Origin: Clostridium_I sp047718555
GTDB lineage: Bacteria > Bacillota > Clostridia > Clostridiales > Clostridiaceae
Reading direction: 5' to 3'
Assembly: GCF_047718555.1 (NCBI RefSeq)
Contig: NZ_JBDNRK010000011.1
Location: 1 to 64,000, forward strand
DNA: 64,000 nt
The stretch's first letter is position 1, and every line of letters starts with the position of its first letter. A program made the translations under genes and the position numbers. The notes below the pieces were generated by a model, which was not told the origin of the DNA, made no database searches, and worked only from the letters and a program-made list of their open reading frames with translations. Below are positions 1-9,117 of this stretch, piece by piece.

Positions 1-51
1 TAGGATTCAAAATAGGCTAGCATACTGACTAGTTATTTATTTGAATATGCC
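1..51. repeat. Partial copy of a MITE-like dispersed repeat
   Basis: These bases match positions 24973-25023 almost base for base and end in the same arm (TATTTATTTGAATATGCC). Only the right part of the element is present because the window begins here. The full copy at 24883-25023 has 18-bp imperfect terminal inverted repeats. No coding capacity was seen. Confidence 0.75.
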
Positions 52-146
52 TTATTGCAAATGCCGCCATAAGAAACACTACACTATAGAAATTACACTA
101 CTAAAAAATGAAGTAGAACAATTTCTAATTATTTTCTAAAAAGTTG

Positions 147-1103
147 CTAAATTGATAAAAGTGCTATCAGACATAATATAACAGTAACTATTGAGAATAT
201 GGCAACCACTTTAGTTTCATGCCATCCAAGCTGTTCAAAATGATGATGAATAGGTGCCATTTTAAACACTCTTTTTCCCGTAAGCTTAAAGGACGTAACC
301 TGAATAACTACTGATGCTGCCTCCAGTACATATATCCCCCCTACTATTATAACCACTATTGGGAATTTTAGTATGATAGCTATTCCTGCTATCGCACCTC
401 CAAGTGCCAGAGATCCTGTATCCCCCATAAAAATCTGAGCAGGAAAGGTGTTATATTTTAAAAATCCTAACAAAGCACCTGCTACAATACCACAAAATAT
501 AGCCAGCTCATAATAATGCCATCCAAAACTAATTATAGTAAAAAATGTTATTACCAGCAATGTTACAGAGGTTGCTAGTCCATCTAACCCATCCGTTAGA
601 TTTACGGCATTGGTTATTGCCACTAAAAAGAATACTATAAAAATCATATATACTATTGGATTTAACTGTAAAGTTGTTTTGAAAAATGGTATATATACAT
701 CTGTTCCTATACTAAGATAAGAATAATATGCAATTATACAGGAAGCTATAAGCTGAAGAGAAGATTTTTGCCTGGCTGTAAGTCCTTCGTTTCTCTTATG
801 TATTATTTTCAAAAAATCATCAAGGAATCCTATAATTCCAAATACTAATAAACATATGAATGCAAATATTGTGTTTTTATTTGATAATACATTGTTCTTC
901 ATTATAAACATAGTTATAGCTGTGGTAATTATAAATATTATTCCACCCATAGTAGGCGTTCCAGCTTTTTTTCTATGACTTTTAGGTCCTTCCTCTCTTA
1001 TGTTTTGTCCAAATTTTAGCTTATGAAGTACAGGTATTAAAATAGGTCCCTGTAACAAAGAAATTAAAAATGCCACTAATACAGAATATATTATTAGGCT
1101 CAT
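147..1103 (-). CDS. mraY: Phospho-N-acetylmuramoyl-pentapeptide-transferase MraY
   Basis: This integral membrane enzyme moves phospho-MurNAc-pentapeptide from UDP onto undecaprenyl phosphate to make lipid I, the first membrane step of peptidoglycan synthesis. The 318-residue length and about ten hydrophobic segments fit the family. Visible motifs are the early KxGTPTMGG segment, the DD pair in GFLDDFLK, the NLTDGLDGL metal-binding segment, and APIHHHFE near the C-terminus. An AAAGGAG site lies just upstream of the ATG. It follows murF after an 86-bp gap, as expected in the mra cluster. Confidence 0.97.
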   Translation of the reverse strand: MSLIIYSVLVAFLISLLQGPILIPVLHKLKFGQNIREEGPKSHRKKAGTPTMGGIIFIITTAITMFIMKNNVLSNKNTIFAFICLLVFGIIGFLDDFLKIIHKRNEGLTARQKSSLQLIASCIIAYYSYLSIGTDVYIPFFKTTLQLNPIVYMIFIVFFLVAITNAVNLTDGLDGLATSVTLLVITFFTIISFGWHYYELAIFCGIVAGALLGFLKYNTFPAQIFMGDTGSLALGGAIAGIAIILKFPIVVIIVGGIYVLEAASVVIQVTSFKLTGKRVFKMAPIHHHFEQLGWHETKVVAIFSIVTVILCLIALLSI

Positions 1104-1189
1104 AATTGCATCTCCTTTTCTAATTGTTTATATCTTTTAGAACATATTGGATAAAATTCTGTAAAAAAATTATCATAGAAAGCTATATA

Positions 1190-2581
1190 TCAAATTAACT
1201 TGTCACTGTTTTTCAGGTGCTCCACTATTTTCTCAAATTTCATCGCTCTTGAAGCCTTTACCAATATTACATCTTTCTTTTTAAGGAAGTCGTCTAAAAA
1301 TTCAGCTGCTTCTTCTGTAGAAGCAAAATATTTAATCTTTTCACTATCTTTAAAACCTTCTTCAAAAGCATCCTTAAATTCACCTAATACTACTAATAAA
1401 TCAACCGAATTTTTTCTTGCATAAGCTCCTATTTCTTTATGAGCATCATAGGCCTTTTGGCCTAATTCTCTCATAGTTCCAAATACTGCTATCTTCCTTG
1501 TCCCGCCTATATTTCTCAAAACATCAATTGCTGCTATCATTGAATCTGGACTAGCATTATAGCAATCATCAACTATAGTATATTTTTCTCCTTTTACTAT
1601 ATCTAATCTCATAGATGTCATATTGAGCTTTTCTATACCCTTATTCATTTCATCATAGGTTAGTCCAAATAATTCACCGCAGGTAATTGCCAAAAGGGCA
1701 TTGGATATATTATGTTTTCCAGGCAAATCTATTTTAAAGTCTTTAAACATAAGTTTATCATTCTTAAATATATCAAATATAACGGATGTTTCTTCCAGCC
1801 TTGTATTTTCAGCTTTAATATCACAAGATGATTCTATACCAGTTTTTATAATCTTATATATTTTATCCTTTCCAGTTACAGTGGAAAGCATATCATTATC
1901 TGCATTTAAAATAAGTGTGGAATGGTCATTAAAATAATCAGTTATCTCCAATTTAGCTTCAAGTATATATTCCCTTGTCTTTAAATTTTCTATATGAGAT
2001 ATGCCTATATTAGTAATAAGTGCAACATCAGGTCTTGCAGCCTCTGCCATATTGTGAATTTCGAAAAAATTACTCATTCCCATTTCAAGTACAGCTATAT
2101 CATAACTGCTGTCAAGACTAAAAATCATAAGAGGAAGACCTATTTCATTATTAAAATTCCCCTGAGTCTTAAATACCTTATATTTCTCTGACAAAATAGC
2201 ATAGGTCATATCTTTAGTAGAAGTTTTTCCTGTAGACCCTGTAATACCAACTACTTTTATATCAAGAGTACTTCTATAAAATTCAGCCAGCTTCAGTAAT
2301 GCTTTTTTAGTATTTTCTACAATTACAATAGAGGTATCTTTATTTATCTCCTGTTTGTCAAATTTTATTTCATCCACGATACAAAGAGCTGCCCCATTTT
2401 TACTTGCTTCTGCAGTAAAATTATTTGCGTTAAATTTTTCTCCTTTAATTGCAATAAAAATACTATCTGGCTCTATTTTTCTAGTATCTATACTTATACT
2501 ATTAAACGACTCCTTAGAACCTTTTATAAGTAATTTACCTTCTACTGCCTTTACAATAGAATTAAGTGATATGTATTCCAA
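1190..2581 (-). CDS. murF: UDP-MurNAc-tripeptide:D-Ala-D-Ala ligase MurF
   Basis: This cytoplasmic ATP-dependent ligase adds D-Ala-D-Ala to the UDP-MurNAc tripeptide and so completes the pentapeptide that MraY uses. The 463 residues show the Mur ligase P-loop (GSTGKTSTKD), the central LEMGMS and TNIGISHIEN segments, and the C-terminal DDCYNASPDSM loop typical of MurF. The chosen start is a TTG that abuts the TAA of murE directly, with AAGGAG about nine bases upstream, so the two genes are probably translationally coupled. Confidence 0.96.
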   Translation of the reverse strand: MEYISLNSIVKAVEGKLLIKGSKESFNSISIDTRKIEPDSIFIAIKGEKFNANNFTAEASKNGAALCIVDEIKFDKQEINKDTSIVIVENTKKALLKLAEFYRSTLDIKVVGITGSTGKTSTKDMTYAILSEKYKVFKTQGNFNNEIGLPLMIFSLDSSYDIAVLEMGMSNFFEIHNMAEAARPDVALITNIGISHIENLKTREYILEAKLEITDYFNDHSTLILNADNDMLSTVTGKDKIYKIIKTGIESSCDIKAENTRLEETSVIFDIFKNDKLMFKDFKIDLPGKHNISNALLAITCGELFGLTYDEMNKGIEKLNMTSMRLDIVKGEKYTIVDDCYNASPDSMIAAIDVLRNIGGTRKIAVFGTMRELGQKAYDAHKEIGAYARKNSVDLLVVLGEFKDAFEEGFKDSEKIKYFASTEEAAEFLDDFLKKKDVILVKASRAMKFEKIVEHLKNSDKLI

Positions 2582-4030
2582 TTAAAACAGCTCCTTTATA
2601 ATTTCAGCAATAATTTCTCTTTCATCAAAGTGAATTGTTCCTTCTTTTAAAACCTGGTAATCTTCATGTCCTTTTCCTGCAATAACTATTACATCATCCT
2701 TTTTTGCTATGGAAATTGCCTTTTTAATTGCCTCTCTTCTATTTTCCACAGTTACATAATTTTCACTATGAATACCCTTAACTATCTCATTAATTATAGC
2801 CATTGGCTCCTCAGTTCTAGGATTATCAGAAGTTATTATGGCAATATCGCTCATTTTGGTCCCAATATCCCCCATTATAGGTCTTTTAGTCTTATCTCTA
2901 TCTCCACCGCAGCCAAAGACACTGATAAGTCTTCCTTTCGTAAATTCTCTAGCTGTTTTAAGTATATTCATAAGGCTATCTGGAGTATGTGCATAATCTA
3001 CAATTATATCAAAACCTAAATTTAAATTTGTTTCAACGGCTTCACATCTTCCGGGTACCGCCTTTAATGCCTCAAGTCCTAATTTTATCTGTTTCAAAGT
3101 TAATCCTTCTGAAATGCATGCTGCTGCACATCCAAGTGCATTAGATATGTTATATCTTCCTGGAATATTTAAGCTTACAGGAACACTTTCCTGTAGATAA
3201 TTCAATTGGAACTCTATGCCTCTAGAATGCATTTTTATATTTTTTGCCTCCACATCTTCAGCCTCTTTAAAACCATAAGTTATTTTATTGCCATCTAAAT
3301 CATCATAAACTTTTTTCCCATAATCATCATCCATATTTATTATAGAATTATCGCTATTTTTAAATAGAATAAGTTTGGCATTATAATAATTTTCAAAGGT
3401 CTTATGAAAATCAAGATGATCTCTTGTCAAATTAGTAAATATGCCCTCATTAAATTTTATTCCGTAAACTCTGTCCAAATATAAAGAATGGGAAGAAACC
3501 TCCATTACACAATACTGAACTCCACTACTAACCATTTCTTTAAAAAGCTGATGTAGTTCCAGGGATTCTGGCGTAGTTCTATGGGCCAATATTTTTTTAT
3601 CCCCAATATAATTGGCAATAGTACCTATAAGACCAACCCTATAGCCACACTTCTCTAGAATGGCTTTAATCATATATGTAGATGTAGTTTTACCATTGGT
3701 TCCAGTTATTCCAATCATCTTTAATTTTTTATGAGGATTACCATAGAAATTAGCTGCTGCCAGCGCCAGTGCCCTTCTGCTATTTTCTACCTGAAGCACA
3801 GTGCAATCAGGTAAACTTTCCGGTACCTTTGTGCAAATTATAACTGATGCCCCTCTTTTTACTGCACTATCAATATATTTATGCCCATCTGTACTAAAAC
3901 CCTCTATACAAACAAATAAGTCATTATTTGTTATATTTCTAGAATCATATTCTATTTTATTAATACTTAAATTAATATCACCCTTTATAATCTTGTATTT
4001 AATACCTTCAAGTATGATCTTTAATTCCAT
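2582..4030 (-). CDS. murE: UDP-MurNAc-L-Ala-D-Glu ligase MurE
   Basis: This cytoplasmic Mur ligase adds the third amino acid to UDP-MurNAc-L-Ala-D-Glu. The P-loop (GITGTNGKTTSTYM), the TTPES segment, EVSSHSL and the C-terminal GKGHEDYQ motif are all present in 482 residues. The binding loop reads DNPRTEEP, the DNPR form associated with meso-diaminopimelate enzymes rather than lysine ones; that substrate assignment is from family knowledge. The ATG has a GGAAGGG site. A hairpin upstream (4187-4216) suggests murE-murF-mraY can be expressed apart from spoVD. Confidence 0.96.
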   Translation of the reverse strand: MELKIILEGIKYKIIKGDINLSINKIEYDSRNITNNDLFVCIEGFSTDGHKYIDSAVKRGASVIICTKVPESLPDCTVLQVENSRRALALAAANFYGNPHKKLKMIGITGTNGKTTSTYMIKAILEKCGYRVGLIGTIANYIGDKKILAHRTTPESLELHQLFKEMVSSGVQYCVMEVSSHSLYLDRVYGIKFNEGIFTNLTRDHLDFHKTFENYYNAKLILFKNSDNSIINMDDDYGKKVYDDLDGNKITYGFKEAEDVEAKNIKMHSRGIEFQLNYLQESVPVSLNIPGRYNISNALGCAAACISEGLTLKQIKLGLEALKAVPGRCEAVETNLNLGFDIIVDYAHTPDSLMNILKTAREFTKGRLISVFGCGGDRDKTKRPIMGDIGTKMSDIAIITSDNPRTEEPMAIINEIVKGIHSENYVTVENRREAIKKAISIAKKDDVIVIAGKGHEDYQVLKEGTIHFDEREIIAEIIKELF

Positions 4031-4186
4031 AATATCCCTTCCTCTTTAACTTCAATTTCTAATATTCAATTTATGTAAATGTTAAAACAATTGATCCCTT
4101 TATATTTTATTATTGCCAATTAATTACAATATAGTTATCTCACAAAAATATATTAGTTAAAATTATCAATTGAAGTTCTTTAAATA

Positions 4187-4216
4187 AGCACAATACCTTT
4201 TTTAAAGTATTGTGCT
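4187..4216 (-). terminator. Hairpin between spoVD and murE
   Basis: A 10-bp perfect stem (AGCACAATAC / GTATTGTGCT) has a short A/T loop. The rest of the 346-bp gap between spoVD and murE holds the dispersed repeat at 4235-4346 and AT-rich DNA. It may attenuate or end transcription after spoVD. No long T-run follows on the minus strand, so full termination is uncertain. Confidence 0.5.
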
Positions 4217-4234
4217 GTTTATCAATGAATCTTA

Positions 4235-4346
4235 CTCAGTGGGAGCTTTCATTTCCACTGAGTTTAGATGAATTATCCAGGGACATGCCGATGTTACCTT
4301 CGCCTTTAGATTGTGTAGTGTTACAGCGGCTAGTCATCTGATAAAA
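4235..4346. repeat. Dispersed structured repeat, family 1, copy A
   Basis: An outer hairpin (CTCAGTGG / CCACTGAG) is followed by TTATCCAGGGAC, an inner GCCG/CGGC pair, and a closing TAGTCATCTGATAAA. The same order of parts recurs at 7351-7485, with different but still complementary arms, and in shortened form at 19582-19650. It lies between spoVD and murE. It could be a structured RNA or a non-autonomous mobile palindrome. No ORF is present. Confidence 0.65.
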
Positions 4347-4376
4347 TATCTGTAATTTATTATTTTTTCATCTTCA

Positions 4377-6569
4377 TTAATCTCCTATGTTTTCTAAATC
4401 CAAATTTACTGTAGTTCCCCTTTGGACCTTAGTTCCTTCTACTATATCCTGATCAGATACCATACCATCCCCATCAAAATTTGCCTTTAGTCCCAAAGCT
4501 TCAAGCATCTGTGAAGCCTTTTGTTTACTTAGACCATCCAAATCTGGTACTTCTACATCACTACTATTATAATTTGCACTGCTTCCAGTGTAAAGTATTA
4601 CTTTTGTACCCTCTTTAACCGTTGCACCTGGCAGAGGTGTAACATTTGTTACATAATCTCCATTTTGATCTGCATCAAAAGTCAAATTATTATCCTTTAA
4701 CACTTTCTGTGCATCCGATAATTTCATACCTCTCACATTGGGCACTACTACATCATTTAACATACTCTTTTGAACATCGCCGCTTGGTGCATCTGTCTTT
4801 ATATTGAGATAATTAAATATATCACTGAACATCTGTTTTGCAACTGGAGTAGCTATTTGTCCTGCATAATAATTTGAAGGATCCGGCTCATCAATAGATA
4901 TCATAACAGTAACCTGCGGATCATTTGCTGGTGCCATTCCCGCAAAGGATGCCACATATTTCCCTGACTCATAACCACCACCCTTTGGATTAGGTTTTTG
5001 TGCTGTTCCAGTTTTTCCTGCTATATGATATCCGTCTATAAAGGCTTTTTTTCCACCGCCATCAGATATTACTTGTTCAAGATATCCTCTAAGCTCTTTT
5101 GCCACACTTTCATCCATTATCTTTTTAGTCCCATAATCATCGTAATTTTTATCAACAATTTCTTTATTATTTGGATCATAATGAACTATTTTTTTCATTA
5201 CATGTGGTCTTACCCATACTCCATTATTAGCTACAGCATCAAAGGCACTTAAATATTGAACCATGGAAACTGTATTAGCCTGGCCAAAAGCAATAGTAGC
5301 TACATCTACAGGACTTATTTTATTTGTAGGCTTAATTATGCCCTTTGCCTCTCCCGGTAAATCAATACCTGTCTTCTGTCCAAATCCAAAGTTATTTATC
5401 CATTTATTAAGGCTAGCAGCACCAAGTCTTTGCCCTAAAGTGGCAAAACCCACATTGCAGGAATTTTTTATTATATCCACGAAACTCTCCTGTCCATGGC
5501 CTGTACGCTTCCAACAATGTATTATTTTATTTGCAATTGTAATACTCCCAGTACAATTAAACTGATCTGTTGCCTTAACTACCTTTTCTTCCATAGCTGC
5601 AGTTGCAGTTATAACTTTAAAAATTGATCCTGGTTCATAGGCATCATTGACTGCTCTGTTTCTCCACTCACTTTGAAGCTCATTAAAACTCTTACCCTTT
5701 TGCCATGGGTCATTGGGATTATAATCTGGCTTATTTGCCATTGCCAATATTTCCCCATTTTTAGGATTAGCAACCACAATGGAAACCGCTTTTGCTTTAT
5801 TATCGCTAAGTGCCTGCTCTGCGTTTTTCTCTGCAAATTCTTGAATATTTTCATCAATAGTTAGTACTACATCTTTTCCATTAATAGGCTTTGTATAATC
5901 TGAAATTGTATAGGGTAAGCTTGAACTATTTCTACCTATTTCAGCAATTCTCTTTCCTGGAGTTCCAGATAAATAATTATCATATTCAAGTTCAACTCCA
6001 GTTAGTCCCTTACCATCAGAATTAGTATGTCCTAGAACCTGAGCCAAAAAATTATTATTTACATAATATCTTTTTGTATCTGGAGAAACTATAATACCAT
6101 TAACATTTAATTGAGACACCTTATCCGCCACACTCTTTTCAACTCTTCTAATTAGAGTTGCAGATCCTGCTGGACTTCCATTGGGAAGTTTATAATTTAG
6201 CAATTTGCTTACATCTTCTGTCTTCATCCCTGTGGCCTCTGCCAATCTTTCTGCTAAGGTATTTATATCCATTTTTTTGGTATTATTTAGATCAGCTCTT
6301 ATAGTGCTTAAATCCAAATCAATTCTATAAACATTTCCACTAACCGCTAGTTCTTGTCCATTTCTATCAAGTATTCTTCCTCTTTTAGCAGATATCTTTA
6401 CTTCGCTTGTCCACTGATCAATAGCCATTTTCTTGTATTTTGGCGACAAAATAACATTAACTTTAAATAATCTGCAAATAAGTAAAGAAAATATTACAAT
6501 AAAAATAATTAATACAAAAAACAACCTATTCTTTACTATTACATTATCCCTGTACATTTTTTTACCCAA
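4377..6569 (-). CDS. spoVD: SpoVD/FtsI-type penicillin-binding protein with two PASTA domains
   Basis: This is a class B transpeptidase that cross-links peptidoglycan, anchored by one N-terminal membrane helix (about residues 15-35). The dimerisation domain follows. The transpeptidase domain has catalytic Ser315 in SIFK, the SCN motif near 370 and KTG near 519. Two PASTA domains end the 730-residue protein (about 603-730). The chosen start is TTG with GGAGGT eight bases upstream. PASTA tails are found in SpoVD and in some FtsI/Pbp2B proteins. As the only such gene in this mra cluster, it could serve septal or spore-cortex synthesis; the sequence does not decide. Confidence 0.9.
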   Translation of the reverse strand: MGKKMYRDNVIVKNRLFFVLIIFIVIFSLLICRLFKVNVILSPKYKKMAIDQWTSEVKISAKRGRILDRNGQELAVSGNVYRIDLDLSTIRADLNNTKKMDINTLAERLAEATGMKTEDVSKLLNYKLPNGSPAGSATLIRRVEKSVADKVSQLNVNGIIVSPDTKRYYVNNNFLAQVLGHTNSDGKGLTGVELEYDNYLSGTPGKRIAEIGRNSSSLPYTISDYTKPINGKDVVLTIDENIQEFAEKNAEQALSDNKAKAVSIVVANPKNGEILAMANKPDYNPNDPWQKGKSFNELQSEWRNRAVNDAYEPGSIFKVITATAAMEEKVVKATDQFNCTGSITIANKIIHCWKRTGHGQESFVDIIKNSCNVGFATLGQRLGAASLNKWINNFGFGQKTGIDLPGEAKGIIKPTNKISPVDVATIAFGQANTVSMVQYLSAFDAVANNGVWVRPHVMKKIVHYDPNNKEIVDKNYDDYGTKKIMDESVAKELRGYLEQVISDGGGKKAFIDGYHIAGKTGTAQKPNPKGGGYESGKYVASFAGMAPANDPQVTVMISIDEPDPSNYYAGQIATPVAKQMFSDIFNYLNIKTDAPSGDVQKSMLNDVVVPNVRGMKLSDAQKVLKDNNLTFDADQNGDYVTNVTPLPGATVKEGTKVILYTGSSANYNSSDVEVPDLDGLSKQKASQMLEALGLKANFDGDGMVSDQDIVEGTKVQRGTTVNLDLENIGD

Positions 6570-6786
6570 ACTAAGATACCTCCATTACACTAACAATTTT
6601 TCATGATTAGTAATAATTATTAGATATCTTAGTAAAATATAACTAGAAATTTATTAATTATATGTATACAATAATTATCTTTATGGGTAAAGCAACTATT
6701 TTTAATTAAATATTATTTTATCATCTATTATTATTAAAATGTTTAATTTTAGTTTAAACTTGTAGAACAACTAAAGTTGCTTGGGA

Positions 6787-7275
6787 TTAAAAAAGTTTAT
6801 CTTTTATTATTTTGAAGACTGATTCATTTTTTTTATCATTAGCCGCATTTTTATCAGTTTTAATAGTTGACTTATCATAATCCACCTGAACTGTCTTACT
6901 TTTATCTGGTTGTACCATATTCATTTTAGAAGCCTTAGCCTCTATATTCTGTATCTGATTATATTGCATTAGCTGTAATTTTAAGCTTTCATTCTCTTTA
7001 GCCGCATTGTTGTTTTGAATAGTTGCACTTGATAATTTATTCTCCATATTATATATAGTAGAATATCTAAAAACTACACTGAAACCTATGGTAAAGGTTA
7101 AGGCAATACCAATCATTACTTTTGCTTGATTTCTAAGTTTGGACTGCTTTAATCTTCTTAGCTTTTCATTTTCCTCCTGCTTTAACCTACGCCTATCATC
7201 TTCCTTGTAAGTTTTTCTCTCTGGTACCAACGCAGTATTTCCATTACTTATGTAGTTTTTTTCTGTTACTATCAC
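6787..7275 (-). CDS. ftsL: FtsL-like septum formation protein
   Basis: This small bitopic protein has a charged, Lys/Arg-rich cytoplasmic N-terminus, one membrane helix (around residues 50-70) and an extracytoplasmic coiled-coil stretch of the FtsL/DivIC type. Sequence identity in this family is low, so the call rests mainly on topology and on its place between rsmH and the PBP gene, where ftsL normally sits. A GTG at 7284 is possible, but the AGAGGGG site is better spaced for the GTG at 7275. The final 40 residues are rich in Lys and Asp and look disordered. Confidence 0.8.
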   Translation of the reverse strand: MIVTEKNYISNGNTALVPERKTYKEDDRRRLKQEENEKLRRLKQSKLRNQAKVMIGIALTFTIGFSVVFRYSTIYNMENKLSSATIQNNNAAKENESLKLQLMQYNQIQNIEAKASKMNMVQPDKSKTVQVDYDKSTIKTDKNAANDKKNESVFKIIKDKLF

Positions 7276-7350
7276 TTTATTCACCCCTCTAAATTATTTA
7301 AAATATATTTGATTTATTATTTATTTTAGTTTGTAATTATTTTATAAACA

Positions 7351-7485
7351 GAATTCTTTGTTTCAGGTGGAGTTTTTTTCTCCACCTGAAACTTAGAAGT
7401 CGTTATCCAGGGACGTAGCATCCGTTATCTCCCACTTTGATAGAAGTTGGTAGTATTACGGATGGTAGTCATCGGATAAAAATAT
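7351..7485. repeat. Dispersed structured repeat, family 1, copy B
   Basis: This is the best-preserved copy. It has a perfect 13-bp hairpin (GTTTCAGGTGGAG, 7360-7372, with CTCCACCTGAAAC, 7380-7392) and outer TTATCC (7403-7408) pairing with GGATAA (7474-7479). An inner CATCCGT (7419-7425) pairs with ACGGATG (7458-7464). It lies inside the mraZ-rsmH-ftsL run, almost touching the rsmH stop codon, so it is probably transcribed as part of that mRNA. Confidence 0.7.
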
Positions 7486-7489
7486 ATAA

Positions 7490-8422
7490 TTAAATTTTTT
7501 CACCTATTCGAAGTTTGGCACTTCTACTTCTTGGATTTATCTCCAATTCATTTTCACTAGCTTCTCTTGGCTTTCTTGTTATAATATTCATTTTTGGTTT
7601 TTTACCACAAACACATATAGGAAAATCCTTTGGACACTCACAAGGATTTTGGAGTTTTTTAAATTTTGTCTTTACTATTCTGTCTTCTAAAGAATGAAAT
7701 GTAATTATTGCTATTCTTCCACCACTCTTTAATTTGTTAACTCCATCCTCTATAGCTTTATCAAGTATTTCTAGTTCTCTATTAACTTCAATACGTATTG
7801 CCTGAAAGGTTCTCTTTGCAGGATGAGGACCTTCTCTTCTAAATTTAGCTGGAATAGCCGACTTAATAATATCTACCAGCTGAAAAGTTGTTTTTATAGG
7901 CTCTTCTTCTCTTCTTTCTACAATAAAAGCTGCTATTTTCTTTGCAAATTTTTCTTCACCATAGTCTTTAATTAAACTGTATAACTCACCTTCTGAATAG
8001 TTGTTTACTATTTCATAAGCTGATAAACTATTTTGTCTGTTCATCCTCATATCTAAGGGGGCATCATTCATATAGCTAAAGCCCCTTTCTGCTTCATCAA
8101 GTTGATAGCTGGATACTCCTAAATCCATTAGTATACCGTCTACACTATCAATCTGTAATTCATCTAGAATTTCTTCTATATTGTAAAAATTATTGTGAAC
8201 ATAAGTCACATTATTATAATCACTTAACTTTTGTGAAGCTGCTTTAATTGCGTCTGCATCCTGATCTATTCCAATTAACCTACCTTTATTAGAAAGCCTT
8301 TTGACTATCTCACTGGAATGTCCTGCACCTCCTAATGTACAATCTACGTAAATACCATCTTCCTTTATATTTAATCCATCTATACATTCCTCTAGTAAAA
8401 CTGGTATATGTTTAAAATTCAT
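7490..8422 (-). CDS. rsmH: 16S rRNA (cytosine-1402-N4)-methyltransferase RsmH
   Basis: RsmH (formerly MraW) methylates N4 of C1402 in 16S rRNA using S-adenosylmethionine. The protein starts HIPVLLEE and has the SAM-binding DCTLGGAGHS segment, the GILMDLGVSSYQLD motif and RRFxxHPAKRTFQA-type helices, all family signatures. An upstream in-frame start at 8452 is possible, but AAGGAG positioned before the ATG at 8422 makes the 310-residue form preferred. It follows mraZ by 34 bp. Confidence 0.96.
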   Translation of the reverse strand: MNFKHIPVLLEECIDGLNIKEDGIYVDCTLGGAGHSSEIVKRLSNKGRLIGIDQDADAIKAASQKLSDYNNVTYVHNNFYNIEEILDELQIDSVDGILMDLGVSSYQLDEAERGFSYMNDAPLDMRMNRQNSLSAYEIVNNYSEGELYSLIKDYGEEKFAKKIAAFIVERREEEPIKTTFQLVDIIKSAIPAKFRREGPHPAKRTFQAIRIEVNRELEILDKAIEDGVNKLKSGGRIAIITFHSLEDRIVKTKFKKLQNPCECPKDFPICVCGKKPKMNIITRKPREASENELEINPRSRSAKLRIGEKI

Positions 8423-8456
8423 ATTATATCTCCTTGTCTCTAAAGCATACAAAACA

Positions 8457-8885
8457 TCAAATTAAAAGTTCACTCATCTGCTCTGCAATGCCATCCATAT
8501 CTATATCAGATTCATTGTATTCCTTCCATTTTTCTTTACTCCAAATTTCAATTCTTGTAGAAACACCTATGCTTACTATTTCCTTATTAATAGAAGCATA
8601 TTCTAATAAATTCTGAGGTACAAGCGATCTACCTTGCTTATCTACAGTTACTTCATTAGCTCCTGAAAAGAAAAATCTTACGAATGCTCTAGCATTGCGA
8701 TTTGTAAGTGGTAATTTTTTTAGTTTACTTTCTAATAGCTTCCATTCTTCCATAGTATAAGCATAAAGACATCCATCTAAGCCTTTCGTTAAAATAAAAG
8801 CATCCCCTAGTTCTTCCCTAAATTTTGAGGGAATTATAATTCTATTTTTACTATCAATGGCATGCTGATATTCCCCTATGAACAT
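8457..8885 (-). CDS. mraZ: Transcriptional regulator MraZ
   Basis: This 142-residue protein has two SpoVT/AbrB-like swapped-hairpin domains. The first contains the DSKNRIIIPSKFR signature and the second repeats it as DKQGRSLVPQNL. MraZ binds repeated boxes upstream of its own gene and controls the mra cluster. Three such boxes spaced 10 bp apart lie just upstream (8912-8937). The ATG has an AGAGAGGTG ribosome-binding site. Confidence 0.96.
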   Translation of the reverse strand: MFIGEYQHAIDSKNRIIIPSKFREELGDAFILTKGLDGCLYAYTMEEWKLLESKLKKLPLTNRNARAFVRFFFSGANEVTVDKQGRSLVPQNLLEYASINKEIVSIGVSTRIEIWSKEKWKEYNESDIDMDGIAEQMSELLI

Positions 8886-8911
8886 CTTTTACACCTCTCT
8901 GCTATTTTACT

Positions 8912-8940
8912 CCACTTTGAACCACTTCAAACCACTTTAC
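8912..8940 (-). promoter_or_regulatory. Probable MraZ operator, three 10-bp boxes
   Basis: Read on the minus strand, AAGTGG occurs three times at an exact 10-bp period (plus-strand CCACTT at 8912, 8922 and 8932), 27-52 bases before the mraZ ATG. MraZ proteins studied in other bacteria bind tandem GTGG-type boxes in this position. A possible minus-strand -10 (TATAGA) lies further upstream near 8950, but the -35 is weak. Confidence 0.75.
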
Positions 8941-9049
8941 TCTACTATTCTATAATCGTACGAAAAAATCCTTCCTTAATGGAAATAATTTTTATTTTTT
9001 TAATTAATTTACCCATATTATTAATTAGAGTTAATAATATATTAATAAA

Positions 9050-9078
9050 TTGAAATGTACAGTATTGTAGAGTATAAT
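9050..9078 (+). promoter_or_regulatory. Sigma-A promoter of ychF
   Basis: A -35 of TTGAAA (9050-9055) and a -10 of TATAAT (9073-9078) are separated by exactly 17 bases. The site is 40 bases upstream of the ychF start and directed towards it. It is the cleanest housekeeping promoter seen in the window. Confidence 0.8.
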
Positions 9079-9117
9079 TATTAAGGATTATATAAAAATG
9101 AGAAAGGATGTACACAG

